The position numbers and the translations under genes were made by a program. From Leptospiraceae bacterium UBA2033 (lineage in GTDB: Bacteria > Spirochaetota > Leptospiria > Leptospirales > Leptospiraceae), in contig DDBL01000014.1 of the NCBI GenBank assembly GCA_002333425.1, positions 3,148 through 22,506 of the forward strand: 19,359 bases of DNA. The letters run 5' to 3'. The notes under the pieces are model-generated. The model worked only from the letters and a program-made list of their open reading frames with translations, made no database searches and was not told the DNA's origin. Numbering within the stretch: position 1 is the stretch's first letter; every line of letters starts with the position of its first letter. Of this stretch, positions 5,766 to 12,163 are shown piece by piece.

Positions 5766-7244
5766 TTGAAAAATAATATTATAAGGGTTAATTCATTGCT
5801 TACTAAAAAAATATCTCCCATTCTATATCTACTAACGGTTTCTTTTTTAAGTGCAGATTCATATCACAATATAAATGGTTTTTTTGGCGAAAAAGCCGCA
5901 GGGTTAGGAGGAGCTTATACGGCAATCTCCGATGATCCTTCGGGAGCCTATTATAATCCGGCTGGTTTGACTTTCGCTTATGATAATTCGATTTCGTTAT
6001 CTGCCAGTAATGTAACGCGAACAAATAAGGAATACGAGAATGTGATTGGTCCCGGTCAGGGATATACTCGTAATTCACAAAACTATATTCCGAATTTTTT
6101 TGGTATAGTGAAGGAATATGGAAAATATAAAATTGGATTTTCTATTGTAAATACGTTAAACGAAACATTCAATCGTGCGGATCAAGTTGTGAATCCAATT
6201 TATTATCCACAAGTAAATAGTTTGCGCTCTTACAATATCGAATCTGCAAACCAAATACAAACAGGGATTAGTATTGCTCGTGCTATTACTGACAAACTTT
6301 CAGTTGGGGCTACTCTATATTATACGTATGATACTTCCAATGCGACAAACACTGCACTTGTGCAATTTGCCAATAAGGGATTTAACTCTATCACTGGAAC
6401 AGACAATCGAAAAACAATGGGCTTTAATCCTGTGATTGGTATTATGTACATGCCAAACAATAAAGTGTCTTTAGGTTTATCTATGCGTCATCAGTTTGTG
6501 ACTGCTGGTAACAGACTAACAAATGGATTTGCTACTTCTTCTGGAATTGATTCTGATAGTATTGTATTTGCAGAAGGAACTCATAAGGCAAATGGAGGAA
6601 GTATTGGACAAAACGTTTATAAAGCTGGACCATTAAACGGGCGTATTCCTGAAACCTCCGAAGTTAGAGCTGGGATTGCTGTTTTTCCTACAAAACAGTT
6701 AATGGCTGCGTTTGATACGATTTATACTTCTGGTTTTAAGAGAAATTCAGATCAAACTGAGTTTTATTACTTGGGTGGATCTAGGAATGAATTAATTTTA
6801 AAAGACTCAGATGTGCAAGAACTTAGACGTTATGCGACATTTAACTTTGCTTTTGGTCTTGAATATTTCCTAACTGATAACTTTTCTATTCGTGCAGGTG
6901 CATTTACAAATAAGGCGAATTCTAGAAATATTAGTTGGATGCGCACAGCTTTAGAATCAGCAAACCGAGAAACTGGTGGTGATTCTGAAACACTTGCTCA
7001 GACAGCAAATGGTAGTGTTAAATATCAATTATCCTCTCTTCGTACGCCGATTCGAAATGAGTATGTAAATTTAGTTGGTTATTCTCTTGGATTTTCTTGG
7101 TCAACATCTAGAGCCTCACTTGGTTTAACAATTGTAAGGGAAACTGGAAGTGGTGGATCGCAAATAGATAGCAATAGACCTTCTCAACAGATGTCATATG
7201 AAAGTACTGCAATCTATGTAATTGTGAGTTCAAAGAACAACTAG
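5766..7244 (+). CDS. OmpP1/FadL-type outer-membrane transport protein
   Basis: The mature N-terminus GFFGEKAAGLGGAYTAISDDPSGAYYNPAGL carries the NPAG signature of the FadL/OmpP1/TodX family, 14-strand barrels that take up long-chain fatty acids or other hydrophobic compounds. The later sequence is rich in alternating aromatic and polar strands (GFNPVIGIMYMPNNKVSLG, YFLTDNFSIRAGAF). Length 492 residues is usual. Start uncertainty: the extent given uses TTG 5766, two bases after the protease stop but without a Shine-Dalgarno. An in-frame TTG at 5796 has AAGGG 8 bases upstream and gives a compact signal peptide (LTKKISPILYLLTVSFLSA), so it may be the true start. The substrate cannot be told from sequence. 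Confidence 0.88.
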   Translation: MKNNIIRVNSLLTKKISPILYLLTVSFLSADSYHNINGFFGEKAAGLGGAYTAISDDPSGAYYNPAGLTFAYDNSISLSASNVTRTNKEYENVIGPGQGYTRNSQNYIPNFFGIVKEYGKYKIGFSIVNTLNETFNRADQVVNPIYYPQVNSLRSYNIESANQIQTGISIARAITDKLSVGATLYYTYDTSNATNTALVQFANKGFNSITGTDNRKTMGFNPVIGIMYMPNNKVSLGLSMRHQFVTAGNRLTNGFATSSGIDSDSIVFAEGTHKANGGSIGQNVYKAGPLNGRIPETSEVRAGIAVFPTKQLMAAFDTIYTSGFKRNSDQTEFYYLGGSRNELILKDSDVQELRRYATFNFAFGLEYFLTDNFSIRAGAFTNKANSRNISWMRTALESANRETGGDSETLAQTANGSVKYQLSSLRTPIRNEYVNLVGYSLGFSWSTSRASLGLTIVRETGSGGSQIDSNRPSQQMSYESTAIYVIVSSKNN

Positions 7245-7246
7245 GA

Positions 7247-7543
7247 ATGCAAATTTATTCCGATCTGGAAGTATTACAAAGTATTTCTCGCCTTTTGCCA
7301 GAATGGTTTTACGATAGAGAAAATATTTCCAGAGAATTTAAGTTTGATACTTACATGCAGTCTATTGAATTTGTAAATCAAGTTGCAACACTTGCCGAGG
7401 AATTGGATCATCATCCATTGATTCTGATTTCTTGGCACAAAGTTTTGGTTAAACTCCATACTCACTCAAAAAAAGCAATCACCTCCTTAGATTTTGATTT
7501 GGCTTCTCGGTTAGACAAACTCTTTATTTCTTTTTTTAGTTAG
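7247..7543 (+). CDS. Pterin-4a-carbinolamine dehydratase
   Basis: A 98-residue protein of the PCD/DCoH/PhhB family, which dehydrates 4a-hydroxytetrahydrobiopterin to recycle the pterin cofactor (EC 4.2.1.96). The catalytic signature is intact: E51, H55, H56, P57, W63, V68, L70, T72, H73 (EELDHHPLILISWHKV then VKLHTHS), followed by the usual LTS-LDF-DLA-type end (ITSLDFDLASRLD). Usual family length. It starts 2 bases after the OmpP1/FadL stop, where TAGGA supplies part of a ribosome binding site, so it is co-transcribed with envelope genes. No pterin-dependent hydroxylase is nearby, so its substrate context is unclear; some family members act in other pterin or molybdopterin settings. Confidence 0.92.
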   Translation: MQIYSDLEVLQSISRLLPEWFYDRENISREFKFDTYMQSIEFVNQVATLAEELDHHPLILISWHKVLVKLHTHSKKAITSLDFDLASRLDKLFISFFS

Positions 7544-7593
7544 TCTAAAAATTACTTGCTGAATTTTAATGTACTATTATACATAAATGACTT

Positions 7594-8007
7594 ATGTTAA
7601 AGAATCCGAAAAGTACAGCTTATTTAATTTTATCTAGTTCAGACTTGGAATTGGATGAGGTTAGTAAACTGTTAAAGATGCAACCTGATTTTCACAATAC
7701 AATTTCTGAAAACGGCTCTTCACGATCAATTTGGCAGATTAATTCCCATTTACCTCCAGAAGAAGATTTAGAATCACACATAGTGGCGCTTTTAAAAAAA
7801 TTAGCTCCTGTGCGAAATGAGTTTAAAGAGTTAAATGAAAAACATATCGCAACACTTTATTGTTCGATTGAGTATTCAGATGAGTCGAAGAAAGCATTAC
7901 ATTTGAGTTCGAGGTCTTTAACTTTGATTGGAAATTTAGGCGTAAGTCTCGAAGTGGCACAGTGGGATAATCATAAATTGAGTGGAGCAGGGATTTCAAT
8001 TATTTGA
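7594..8007 (+). CDS. DUF4279 domain-containing protein
   Basis: A 137-residue cytoplasmic protein matching the DUF4279 pattern: an opening strand (STAYLILSSSDLELDEVSKLL), a W-containing strand (SSRSIWQINSHLP), a helix (LESHIVALLKKLAPVRNEFKEL), a Cys-containing strand (ATLYCSIEY) and a final helix plus strand (LTLIGNLGVSLEVAQW). The family has no established function and often looks like an immunity-type protein, but nothing here supports that role specifically. There is no Shine-Dalgarno before the ATG. A possible promoter (TTGCTG 7556-7561, TATACA 7578-7583) would put transcription start only a few bases upstream, so the mRNA may be nearly leaderless. Its 3' end overlaps the convergent STAS gene by 12 bases. 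Confidence 0.78.
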   Translation: MLKNPKSTAYLILSSSDLELDEVSKLLKMQPDFHNTISENGSSRSIWQINSHLPPEEDLESHIVALLKKLAPVRNEFKELNEKHIATLYCSIEYSDESKKALHLSSRSLTLIGNLGVSLEVAQWDNHKLSGAGISII

Positions 8008-8325
8008 AATTTTTATAATCTTATCCAAATCAAATCTATATAAATATCGAACTAAACTTTCGGGTGCATTCATAAGAGTAGTGTTTCTGCCATTCTGATT
8101 TAGTTCATGTGCTAAATTCAAAATTAACATAATAAACTTGGGTGTAATATAGACAGGATTTTCTAGAGCTAAAATTACATCAAAGCGCGTACTCAAAAAA
8201 AGTACATTAAAAATCGACTCTGCTTCTTCCTCTACAGATTCATCGATAGTTTCAAAAAGGCATTGTATAATCACTGCCGTTTCGGATTTTTGTTTTATAA
8301 AAAAATGTTTGAAGCGATTATTCAA
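7996..8325 (-). CDS. STAS-domain protein (anti-sigma-factor-antagonist type)
   Basis: A 109-residue protein covering almost exactly one STAS domain: strands ETAVIIQCLF and FDVILALENPVYIT, helix PKFIMLILNLAHELNQNG, strand RNTTLMNAP, and final helix LVRYLYRFDLDKIIKI. In this family a Ser/Thr at the start of the first long helix is phosphorylated by an anti-sigma kinase; here the candidate is the T in VYITPK. The open frame continues upstream to an ATG at 8472, but those residues do not resemble STAS and are antisense to conserved EpmA codons. I therefore use TTG at 8325, preceded by AAAGG. That TTG shares a base with the epmA ATG on the other strand. No cognate kinase or sigma factor is in the window. 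Confidence 0.68.
   Translation of the reverse strand: MNNRFKHFFIKQKSETAVIIQCLFETIDESVEEEAESIFNVLFLSTRFDVILALENPVYITPKFIMLILNLAHELNQNGRNTTLMNAPESLVRYLYRFDLDKIIKISNN
8243..8271 (+). promoter_or_regulatory. Candidate epmA promoter inside the STAS gene
   Basis: TCGATA (8243-8248, 4/6) is 17 bases from a perfect TATAAT (8266-8271). It would start a transcript near 8278 with a leader of about 47 bases to the epmA ATG at 8325. The whole promoter lies inside the opposite-strand STAS coding region, as it must because the two start codons overlap. Confidence 0.45.
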
Positions 8326-9284
8326 TGAATCAACACCTTTCCCCTCAGTTACTAAAATATCGAGCACGGTATTTATTTGCAATCCGTTCTTTTTTTCAAG
8401 AGAATGGTTTTCTGGAAATTGATACACCTTGTTTAAAGCCAGTTCCAGGAATGGAGCCTTATCTTGATCCAATGTTGGTAAGCTCTCCGCATGAAAAACG
8501 GGAAGGTTATCTAATTACATCTCCTGAATATTCTTTAAAACAAGCTCTCTCTTTAGGTATCGAGAAAATTTACGAAATTGCACACTGTTTTAGGTCAGGT
8601 GAGAAGGGAGTTTTACATACAAAAGAATTTTTGATGTTGGAATTTTACCAAGTTGGAATAAACGAACTAGAACTCATGGATGTTTGTATTGAACTTTTTC
8701 ATTATTTGCAGATTCATTTAGAGGACTTTGGTTTTAAAAGGGAAAATTGTCTGAAAGTAAAAATGGAGGATTTGTTTTATGAAAAAACAGGTCGCTCTTT
8801 TTCGACTGAGGATTTAATTTCTACTCTCAAGGAGAAATTTCCTGAGTCAAAGTATGAATATGACTCTATGTACTACGATGATCTTTTCTTTTTGGTTTTT
8901 TTAAACTTCATAGAAAATGATCTTCCCAGAGGCAAACCCGTATTTGTTTACGATTATCCCGAAGAACTTGCGGCACTTGCCAAAGTGGAAAATGGTCGAG
9001 CTAAACGATTTGAGATTTACTGGAATGGAGTTGAGCTTGGAAATGCATTCTTTGAATTAACGTCACCTGATTTACAAATGAAACGATTTAAAGAAGAGCA
9101 AGAAAAACGAATCGCTCTCGGAAAAGAAGCATTTGAAATTGACCCAAATTTTATACGTTCTCTAGAAAGTGGACTTCCTTCTTGTTCCGGCATTGCAATG
9201 GGGCTTGATCGGTTACTCATGATTACTCTCAAGCAAGAAAATCTAAAAACAATAAGTCCTTATTATAGAATGGATTTAGATTAA
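8325..9284 (+). CDS. epmA: EF-P--(R)-beta-lysine ligase (EpmA/GenX/PoxA)
   Basis: EpmA is a truncated class II lysyl-tRNA synthetase without the anticodon-binding domain; it attaches (R)-beta-lysine to elongation factor P, which relieves ribosome stalling at polyproline. The 319-residue length fits (E. coli 325). Visible class II features are FLEIDTPCL (29-37), LITSPEYSLK (63-72), motif 2 FRSGEKGVLHTKEFLMLEFY (89-108), ELGNAFFELT, and motif 3 GLDRLLM (293-299). The start MNQHLSPQLLKYRARYLFAI aligns with the usual N-terminus. Neither epmB nor efp is in the window. The gene overlaps the start of the opposite-strand STAS gene and is followed by a twin-hairpin repeat that probably ends its transcript. 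Confidence 0.92.
   Translation: MNQHLSPQLLKYRARYLFAIRSFFQENGFLEIDTPCLKPVPGMEPYLDPMLVSSPHEKREGYLITSPEYSLKQALSLGIEKIYEIAHCFRSGEKGVLHTKEFLMLEFYQVGINELELMDVCIELFHYLQIHLEDFGFKRENCLKVKMEDLFYEKTGRSFSTEDLISTLKEKFPESKYEYDSMYYDDLFFLVFLNFIENDLPRGKPVFVYDYPEELAALAKVENGRAKRFEIYWNGVELGNAFFELTSPDLQMKRFKEEQEKRIALGKEAFEIDPNFIRSLESGLPSCSGIAMGLDRLLMITLKQENLKTISPYYRMDLD
8354..8382 (-). promoter_or_regulatory. Candidate STAS-gene promoter inside epmA
   Basis: On the minus strand, TTGCAA (8377-8382) is 17 bases from TATTTT (8354-8359), each 4/6. It would start near 8347, giving a short leader to TTG 8325, and lies inside the first codons of epmA. With the plus-strand promoter at 8243 the two transcripts would overlap by about 70 bases at their 5' ends. 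Weak consensus, so tentative. Confidence 0.3.
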
Positions 9285-9305
9285 ATTAATTTTAGATTAC
9301 TCTCT

Positions 9306-9395
9306 GTCACCCCCGAAATTTTCTATCGGGGGTCTATAGTTCTTAATGGAATCCTATTTCACTTGAGATCCCCGATAAGGAATTTCGGGGATGAC
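9306..9395. repeat. Twin-hairpin palindromic repeat, copy 2 (probable bidirectional terminator)
   Basis: Hairpin 1: ACCCCCGA (9309-9316) with TCGGGGGT (9326-9333). Hairpin 2: ATCCCCGA (9368-9375) with TCGGGGAT (9385-9392). Both have perfect 8-bp stems and 9-base loops, and are 34 bases apart. Ends GTCAC/GTCAT are inverted. The internal spacer is nearly the same as in copy 3 at 15650. It lies between convergent epmA and the DUF4143 ATPase gene, where a hairpin could stop both transcripts; there is no strong T-run, so intrinsic termination is uncertain. Confidence 0.85.
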
Positions 9396-9430
9396 TGATG
9401 GATAACTTTCTTATTTAAAGTTCAAGTTAC

Positions 9431-10552
9431 TTAAGGCATAGTTTCAACTTTACAGAAAGTTTCAAAAGGGAGAACTCGTATGTTGCCGTCTTGGTAATCT
9501 TTATCTCCCAAATGGATTTGGTAGAATTTTGGGATATTGGTTCTGTCTCGAAAGTATTTGATATGCGGCGAAATATTGTTTTCCCCTGTTTTACATTCGA
9601 CGGCAAACAAAGGTTTTTTATTTTGAATCACAACAAAGTCTACTTCCCGTCCATCTGTATCACGGATAAAACGCAGTTCCATTTTATAACCTTGCGTGTC
9701 TTCTAAGAAGTGACAGTATTTCAAAAGTTGGCTTGCGATCATATTTTCAAAACGTGCTCCTTTGTTTTCTACCTCCGCCCAGTCCCAGAGATAAAGTTTG
9801 TTGGATTTTTTTACAGCTCGAATTTTGGGAGCGCCAAATGGCAGTATGCGATAACAATAATAAAGTGTTTCTAAAATTTCTATCCATCTGCTGACTGTAT
9901 TGGGAGAAACTTCTAAGTCTTCGCGTAAGGCATTGATAGATAAAGGAGATCCTACTTTTGAGGGAAGGGAGTCTACTAATAACTCAAGTAGAGAAAGTTC
10001 TTTAACATTTTCTAAATCGCGTAGATCTTCGTAGATTACTTTTGCTACTCGTTCTTTTTGCCACCTGCGATAAAACGTTTCATCCTTTGTCAGGAATGGT
10101 TCTGGAAATCCGCCAAATTGCAATAAGCCGCTAGTAGTTTCACGTTTGAAATTAGAGTCAATTTCGCCAAGGGAGAAGGGATGTAAACGATAGTAGTGGT
10201 ATCTTCCTTGTAAAGAGTCTCCCCCTTTTCGGAAATGGTCGAGTCTTGCAGAACCGGTTACTAAAAAGGAAAGAGAGTTTTTATATTTATCGAAAAATCC
10301 TTTGATTAAAGTCCGCCACCTAACGTATTTGTGAACTTCATCTAACACGATTAATTTTAAAGTTGGATCTAATTTATGTTGTTTTATGAGACTTCTGTCT
10401 TCCAAAAAATCCCAATTCAAATATTGGCGTTCGGTTTTAATAAATGATTTTGCTAAAGTTGTTTTTCCCGATTGACGTGGACCACCTAAAAACACCATTT
10501 TTGTTTTTAAGTCTGTTTCTATATACTTTTTTAGTCCACGGTCAGAATTCAT
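9431..10552 (-). CDS. AAA ATPase with DUF4143 C-terminal domain
   Basis: A 373-residue protein. Walker A GGPRQSGKT at 23-31, Walker B LIVLDEVHK at 67-75, sensor region FLVTGSARLD, then GRYHYYRLHPFSLGE: the standard AAA part of the COG1373-type ATPases. A winged-helix-like segment follows (SLPSKVGSPLSINALREDLE, then VSPNTVSRWIEILETLYYCY), and the C-terminus has a nuclease-like fold remnant (REVDFVVIQNKKPLFAVECK). The family is widespread, often mobile and of unknown function. It appears intact and monocistronic. No Shine-Dalgarno is evident; the ATG comes 4 bases after a large palindrome that may regulate it. It is flanked by a repeat downstream, consistent with acquisition, though base composition does not stand out. 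Confidence 0.9.
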   Translation of the reverse strand: MNSDRGLKKYIETDLKTKMVFLGGPRQSGKTTLAKSFIKTERQYLNWDFLEDRSLIKQHKLDPTLKLIVLDEVHKYVRWRTLIKGFFDKYKNSLSFLVTGSARLDHFRKGGDSLQGRYHYYRLHPFSLGEIDSNFKRETTSGLLQFGGFPEPFLTKDETFYRRWQKERVAKVIYEDLRDLENVKELSLLELLVDSLPSKVGSPLSINALREDLEVSPNTVSRWIEILETLYYCYRILPFGAPKIRAVKKSNKLYLWDWAEVENKGARFENMIASQLLKYCHFLEDTQGYKMELRFIRDTDGREVDFVVIQNKKPLFAVECKTGENNISPHIKYFRDRTNIPKFYQIHLGDKDYQDGNIRVLPFETFCKVETMP

Positions 10553-10555
10553 ACA

Positions 10556-10585
10556 ACTGAAGATTACTCATGAGTATTCTTCAGT
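10556..10585. promoter_or_regulatory. 30-bp near-perfect palindrome upstream of the DUF4143 ATPase
   Basis: The left arm ACTGAAGATTACTCA (10556-10570) and right arm TGAGTATTCTTCAGT (10571-10585) are reverse complements at 14 of 15 positions with no spacer. It ends 4 bases from the ATPase ATG (10552). On the minus strand a TTGACT (10583-10588) overlaps its outer edge, so the palindrome would sit between -35 and the start codon. It fits an operator for a dimeric regulator, or an mRNA hairpin that covers the start. Confidence 0.7.
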
Positions 10586-10629
10586 CAAGTGAAAAATGTG
10601 ACAAAGAGATAAATTTTACAAGAAACGAC

Positions 10630-10659
10630 TTGACTGACTGGGGTTATTGATAATTTAAT
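10630..10659 (+). promoter_or_regulatory. Candidate promoter of the FlgO-like gene
   Basis: TTGACT (10630-10635, 5/6) is 18 bases from TTTAAT (10654-10659, 5/6). Transcription would start near 10666, leaving a leader of about 60 bases before the ATG at 10725. Consensus match only. Confidence 0.45.
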
Positions 10660-10724
10660 TTTAAGACAATGGACGTCTACCAGTGTTAGAATTGAAAGTA
10701 AAACAAGTTTGTAAAAAGGATTGT

Positions 10725-11261
10725 ATGAATAAAAAGATTTTTTATAGAAAATCGTTGGGGATAAGTTTCGTTTGTCTAATATTGTTTTCCTATTGTTCCT
10801 TATTTACGGCTAATACCAAGAAGTCGTCGCAGCAGTCTGTAAACATGAATGATGCCGCTTTTCAAACTCCGATGGAAAGAATTGCACAAACACTGACGAA
10901 AAAATTACCCACACAAAACTCTCGTGTAATTGTTTTGACTTTTACTACCACAGAAGGCAAAGAACATAAACTTGGAAGTTTATTTGCAGAAAAACTTACC
11001 ACTGACATTGTAAGAAGAGAGAATATAATTGTATTAGATAGACTTTTATTTTCGAGACAACTTCAGGAAAACCAATTAACTTTGAGTTCAGGAAGTGATT
11101 TAGCAGAAATACGAAAAATTGGCGAACTGTTGGGTCTTAATGCAATCGTTACAGGAATGATTACTAGTTTTAATAATGGCTATGGTCTAAATTGTAGAAT
11201 TATAGATCCAAAAACTGGATTTATCTTAGCCGCCGAAGAAGCATTTTATTCTGGGGAGTAA
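10725..11261 (+). CDS. FlgO-domain lipoprotein
   Basis: The start at 10725 is chosen over the upstream GTG (10683) because AAAGGA (10715-10720) precedes it and the protein then opens with a lipoprotein signal peptide (MNKKIFYRKSLGISFVCLIL then FSYC; lipid-bearing C24), giving 178 residues. The mature part matches the FlgO family: a strand RVIVLTFTT, KLGSLFAEKLTTDIVRRENIIVLDR, LGELLGLNAIVTGMITSF-type segment (IGELLGLNAIVTGMITSF) and a last strand with RIIDPKTGFILAAEE. FlgO is an outer-membrane lipoprotein tied to flagella in Vibrio, and the fold is shared with CsgG/TolB-N-type proteins. In spirochaetes with periplasmic flagella the role may differ. No flagellar genes are adjacent. Confidence 0.82.
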   Translation: MNKKIFYRKSLGISFVCLILFSYCSLFTANTKKSSQQSVNMNDAAFQTPMERIAQTLTKKLPTQNSRVIVLTFTTTEGKEHKLGSLFAEKLTTDIVRRENIIVLDRLLFSRQLQENQLTLSSGSDLAEIRKIGELLGLNAIVTGMITSFNNGYGLNCRIIDPKTGFILAAEEAFYSGE

Positions 11262-11431
11262 GTGGATTCGGAATTATGAACACATTCGACAGGCTCACTG
11301 CAAGTTTTGAGTTAAGAATTATGAATGAAAATATCTCATGCTTATTTACTAAGTCTAAATTTTGTAATAGATAAATTTCTTGCTCGCTAAGTTTAGGGTA
11401 AGATTATGAAATTAAGATAGAATTGAATGTT

Positions 11432-12163
11432 ATGATACAAAATAAATTGAAAGAATTTCTAGTAGTCTATTTCACTCTGTTTGTCTTCTCATCGCTTTCT
11501 GCTTTTGATGTTGATCCTGTTGGGAAGAGTGTGAAGGAAGGGGTAGAACGATATAAGTCACAAGACTTTCAGGGGTCATTGGAAAGTTTTAATCAGGCAG
11601 AAACGCAGGTGAAGGAAGACGAAAGGCTTTCTTATAACAAGGGGACAAGTTATTATAAGTTAAATGACTACAAACTAGCACTAAAGTATTTTGAAAAATC
11701 TGCACTTTCAAACGACAAAGATTTAAAATTGCGATCTCTCTATAATAAGGGCAACACATACGCCAAATTAGGCGACAAAAAAAATGCAATCAAATCCTAT
11801 ATGGAAGCACTGAATACAAATCCAGAATTTCTGCCAGCTAGAAAAAATCTGGAGCTTCTAACTAAAAAAGAAGACAAAGATCAAAAAGACCAAAAGCAAG
11901 ATCAAAATAAAGAAGATGATTCAGAGAAAGACGAGAAAAAAGAAAAAGAGCAAGACAAAAAAAATTCTCAAACAAAAAATAAAAAAGATAAATCTGCAAA
12001 AGAAAAACAAGAAGAGCAGGAATCTCAAAAAAAGCCAGAAGAGTCTAATAAACAAATCACAAAAGAAGAAGCAGAACGAATTCTCGAGTCAGCGAAGCAA
12101 AACAAAATTAACCGCAAAAAAATGAGCCAGAGGTTACCGGAGAGAAATGAAGTTTTTTGGTAG
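11432..12163 (+). CDS. batC: BatC-like periplasmic TPR protein
   Basis: A 243-residue protein from ATG 11432; a TTG at 11423 would add three residues, and neither has a strong ribosome binding site. A signal peptide (KLKEFLVVYFTLFVFSSLSA) is followed by about three TPR units (KEGVERYKSQDFQGSLESF; LSYNKGTSYYKLNDYKLALKYF; SLYNKGNTYAKLGDKKNAIKSY). Then a long K/E/D/Q-rich low-complexity tail follows from ~145 to 215, ending ITKEEAERILESAKQNK and a basic C-terminus. This is the BatC arrangement of the Bacteroides aerotolerance cluster, and the neighbour is BatD. The Bat proteins' exact function is unsettled; in Leptospira biflexa an oxidative-stress role has been questioned. The 3' end overlaps batD by 17 bases. 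Confidence 0.8.
   Translation: MIQNKLKEFLVVYFTLFVFSSLSAFDVDPVGKSVKEGVERYKSQDFQGSLESFNQAETQVKEDERLSYNKGTSYYKLNDYKLALKYFEKSALSNDKDLKLRSLYNKGNTYAKLGDKKNAIKSYMEALNTNPEFLPARKNLELLTKKEDKDQKDQKQDQNKEDDSEKDEKKEKEQDKKNSQTKNKKDKSAKEKQEEQESQKKPEESNKQITKEEAERILESAKQNKINRKKMSQRLPERNEVFW

Noticed and set aside
8326..8472. N-terminal extension of the STAS gene to an ATG at 8472
   Set aside because: The extra 49 residues do not resemble a STAS domain and run antisense to conserved EpmA codons (KPVPGMEPYLDPM); a TTG at 8325 gives a protein of normal domain length.
11276..11374. 32-codon reading frame between the FlgO-like gene and batC
   Set aside because: No ribosome binding site, no recognisable features, and it runs through repeat-like sequence.
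11916..12125. Lysine-rich reading frame overlapping batC in another frame
   Set aside because: A by-product of the A-rich codons for the charged BatC tail; the batC frame is continuous with TPR units before it.
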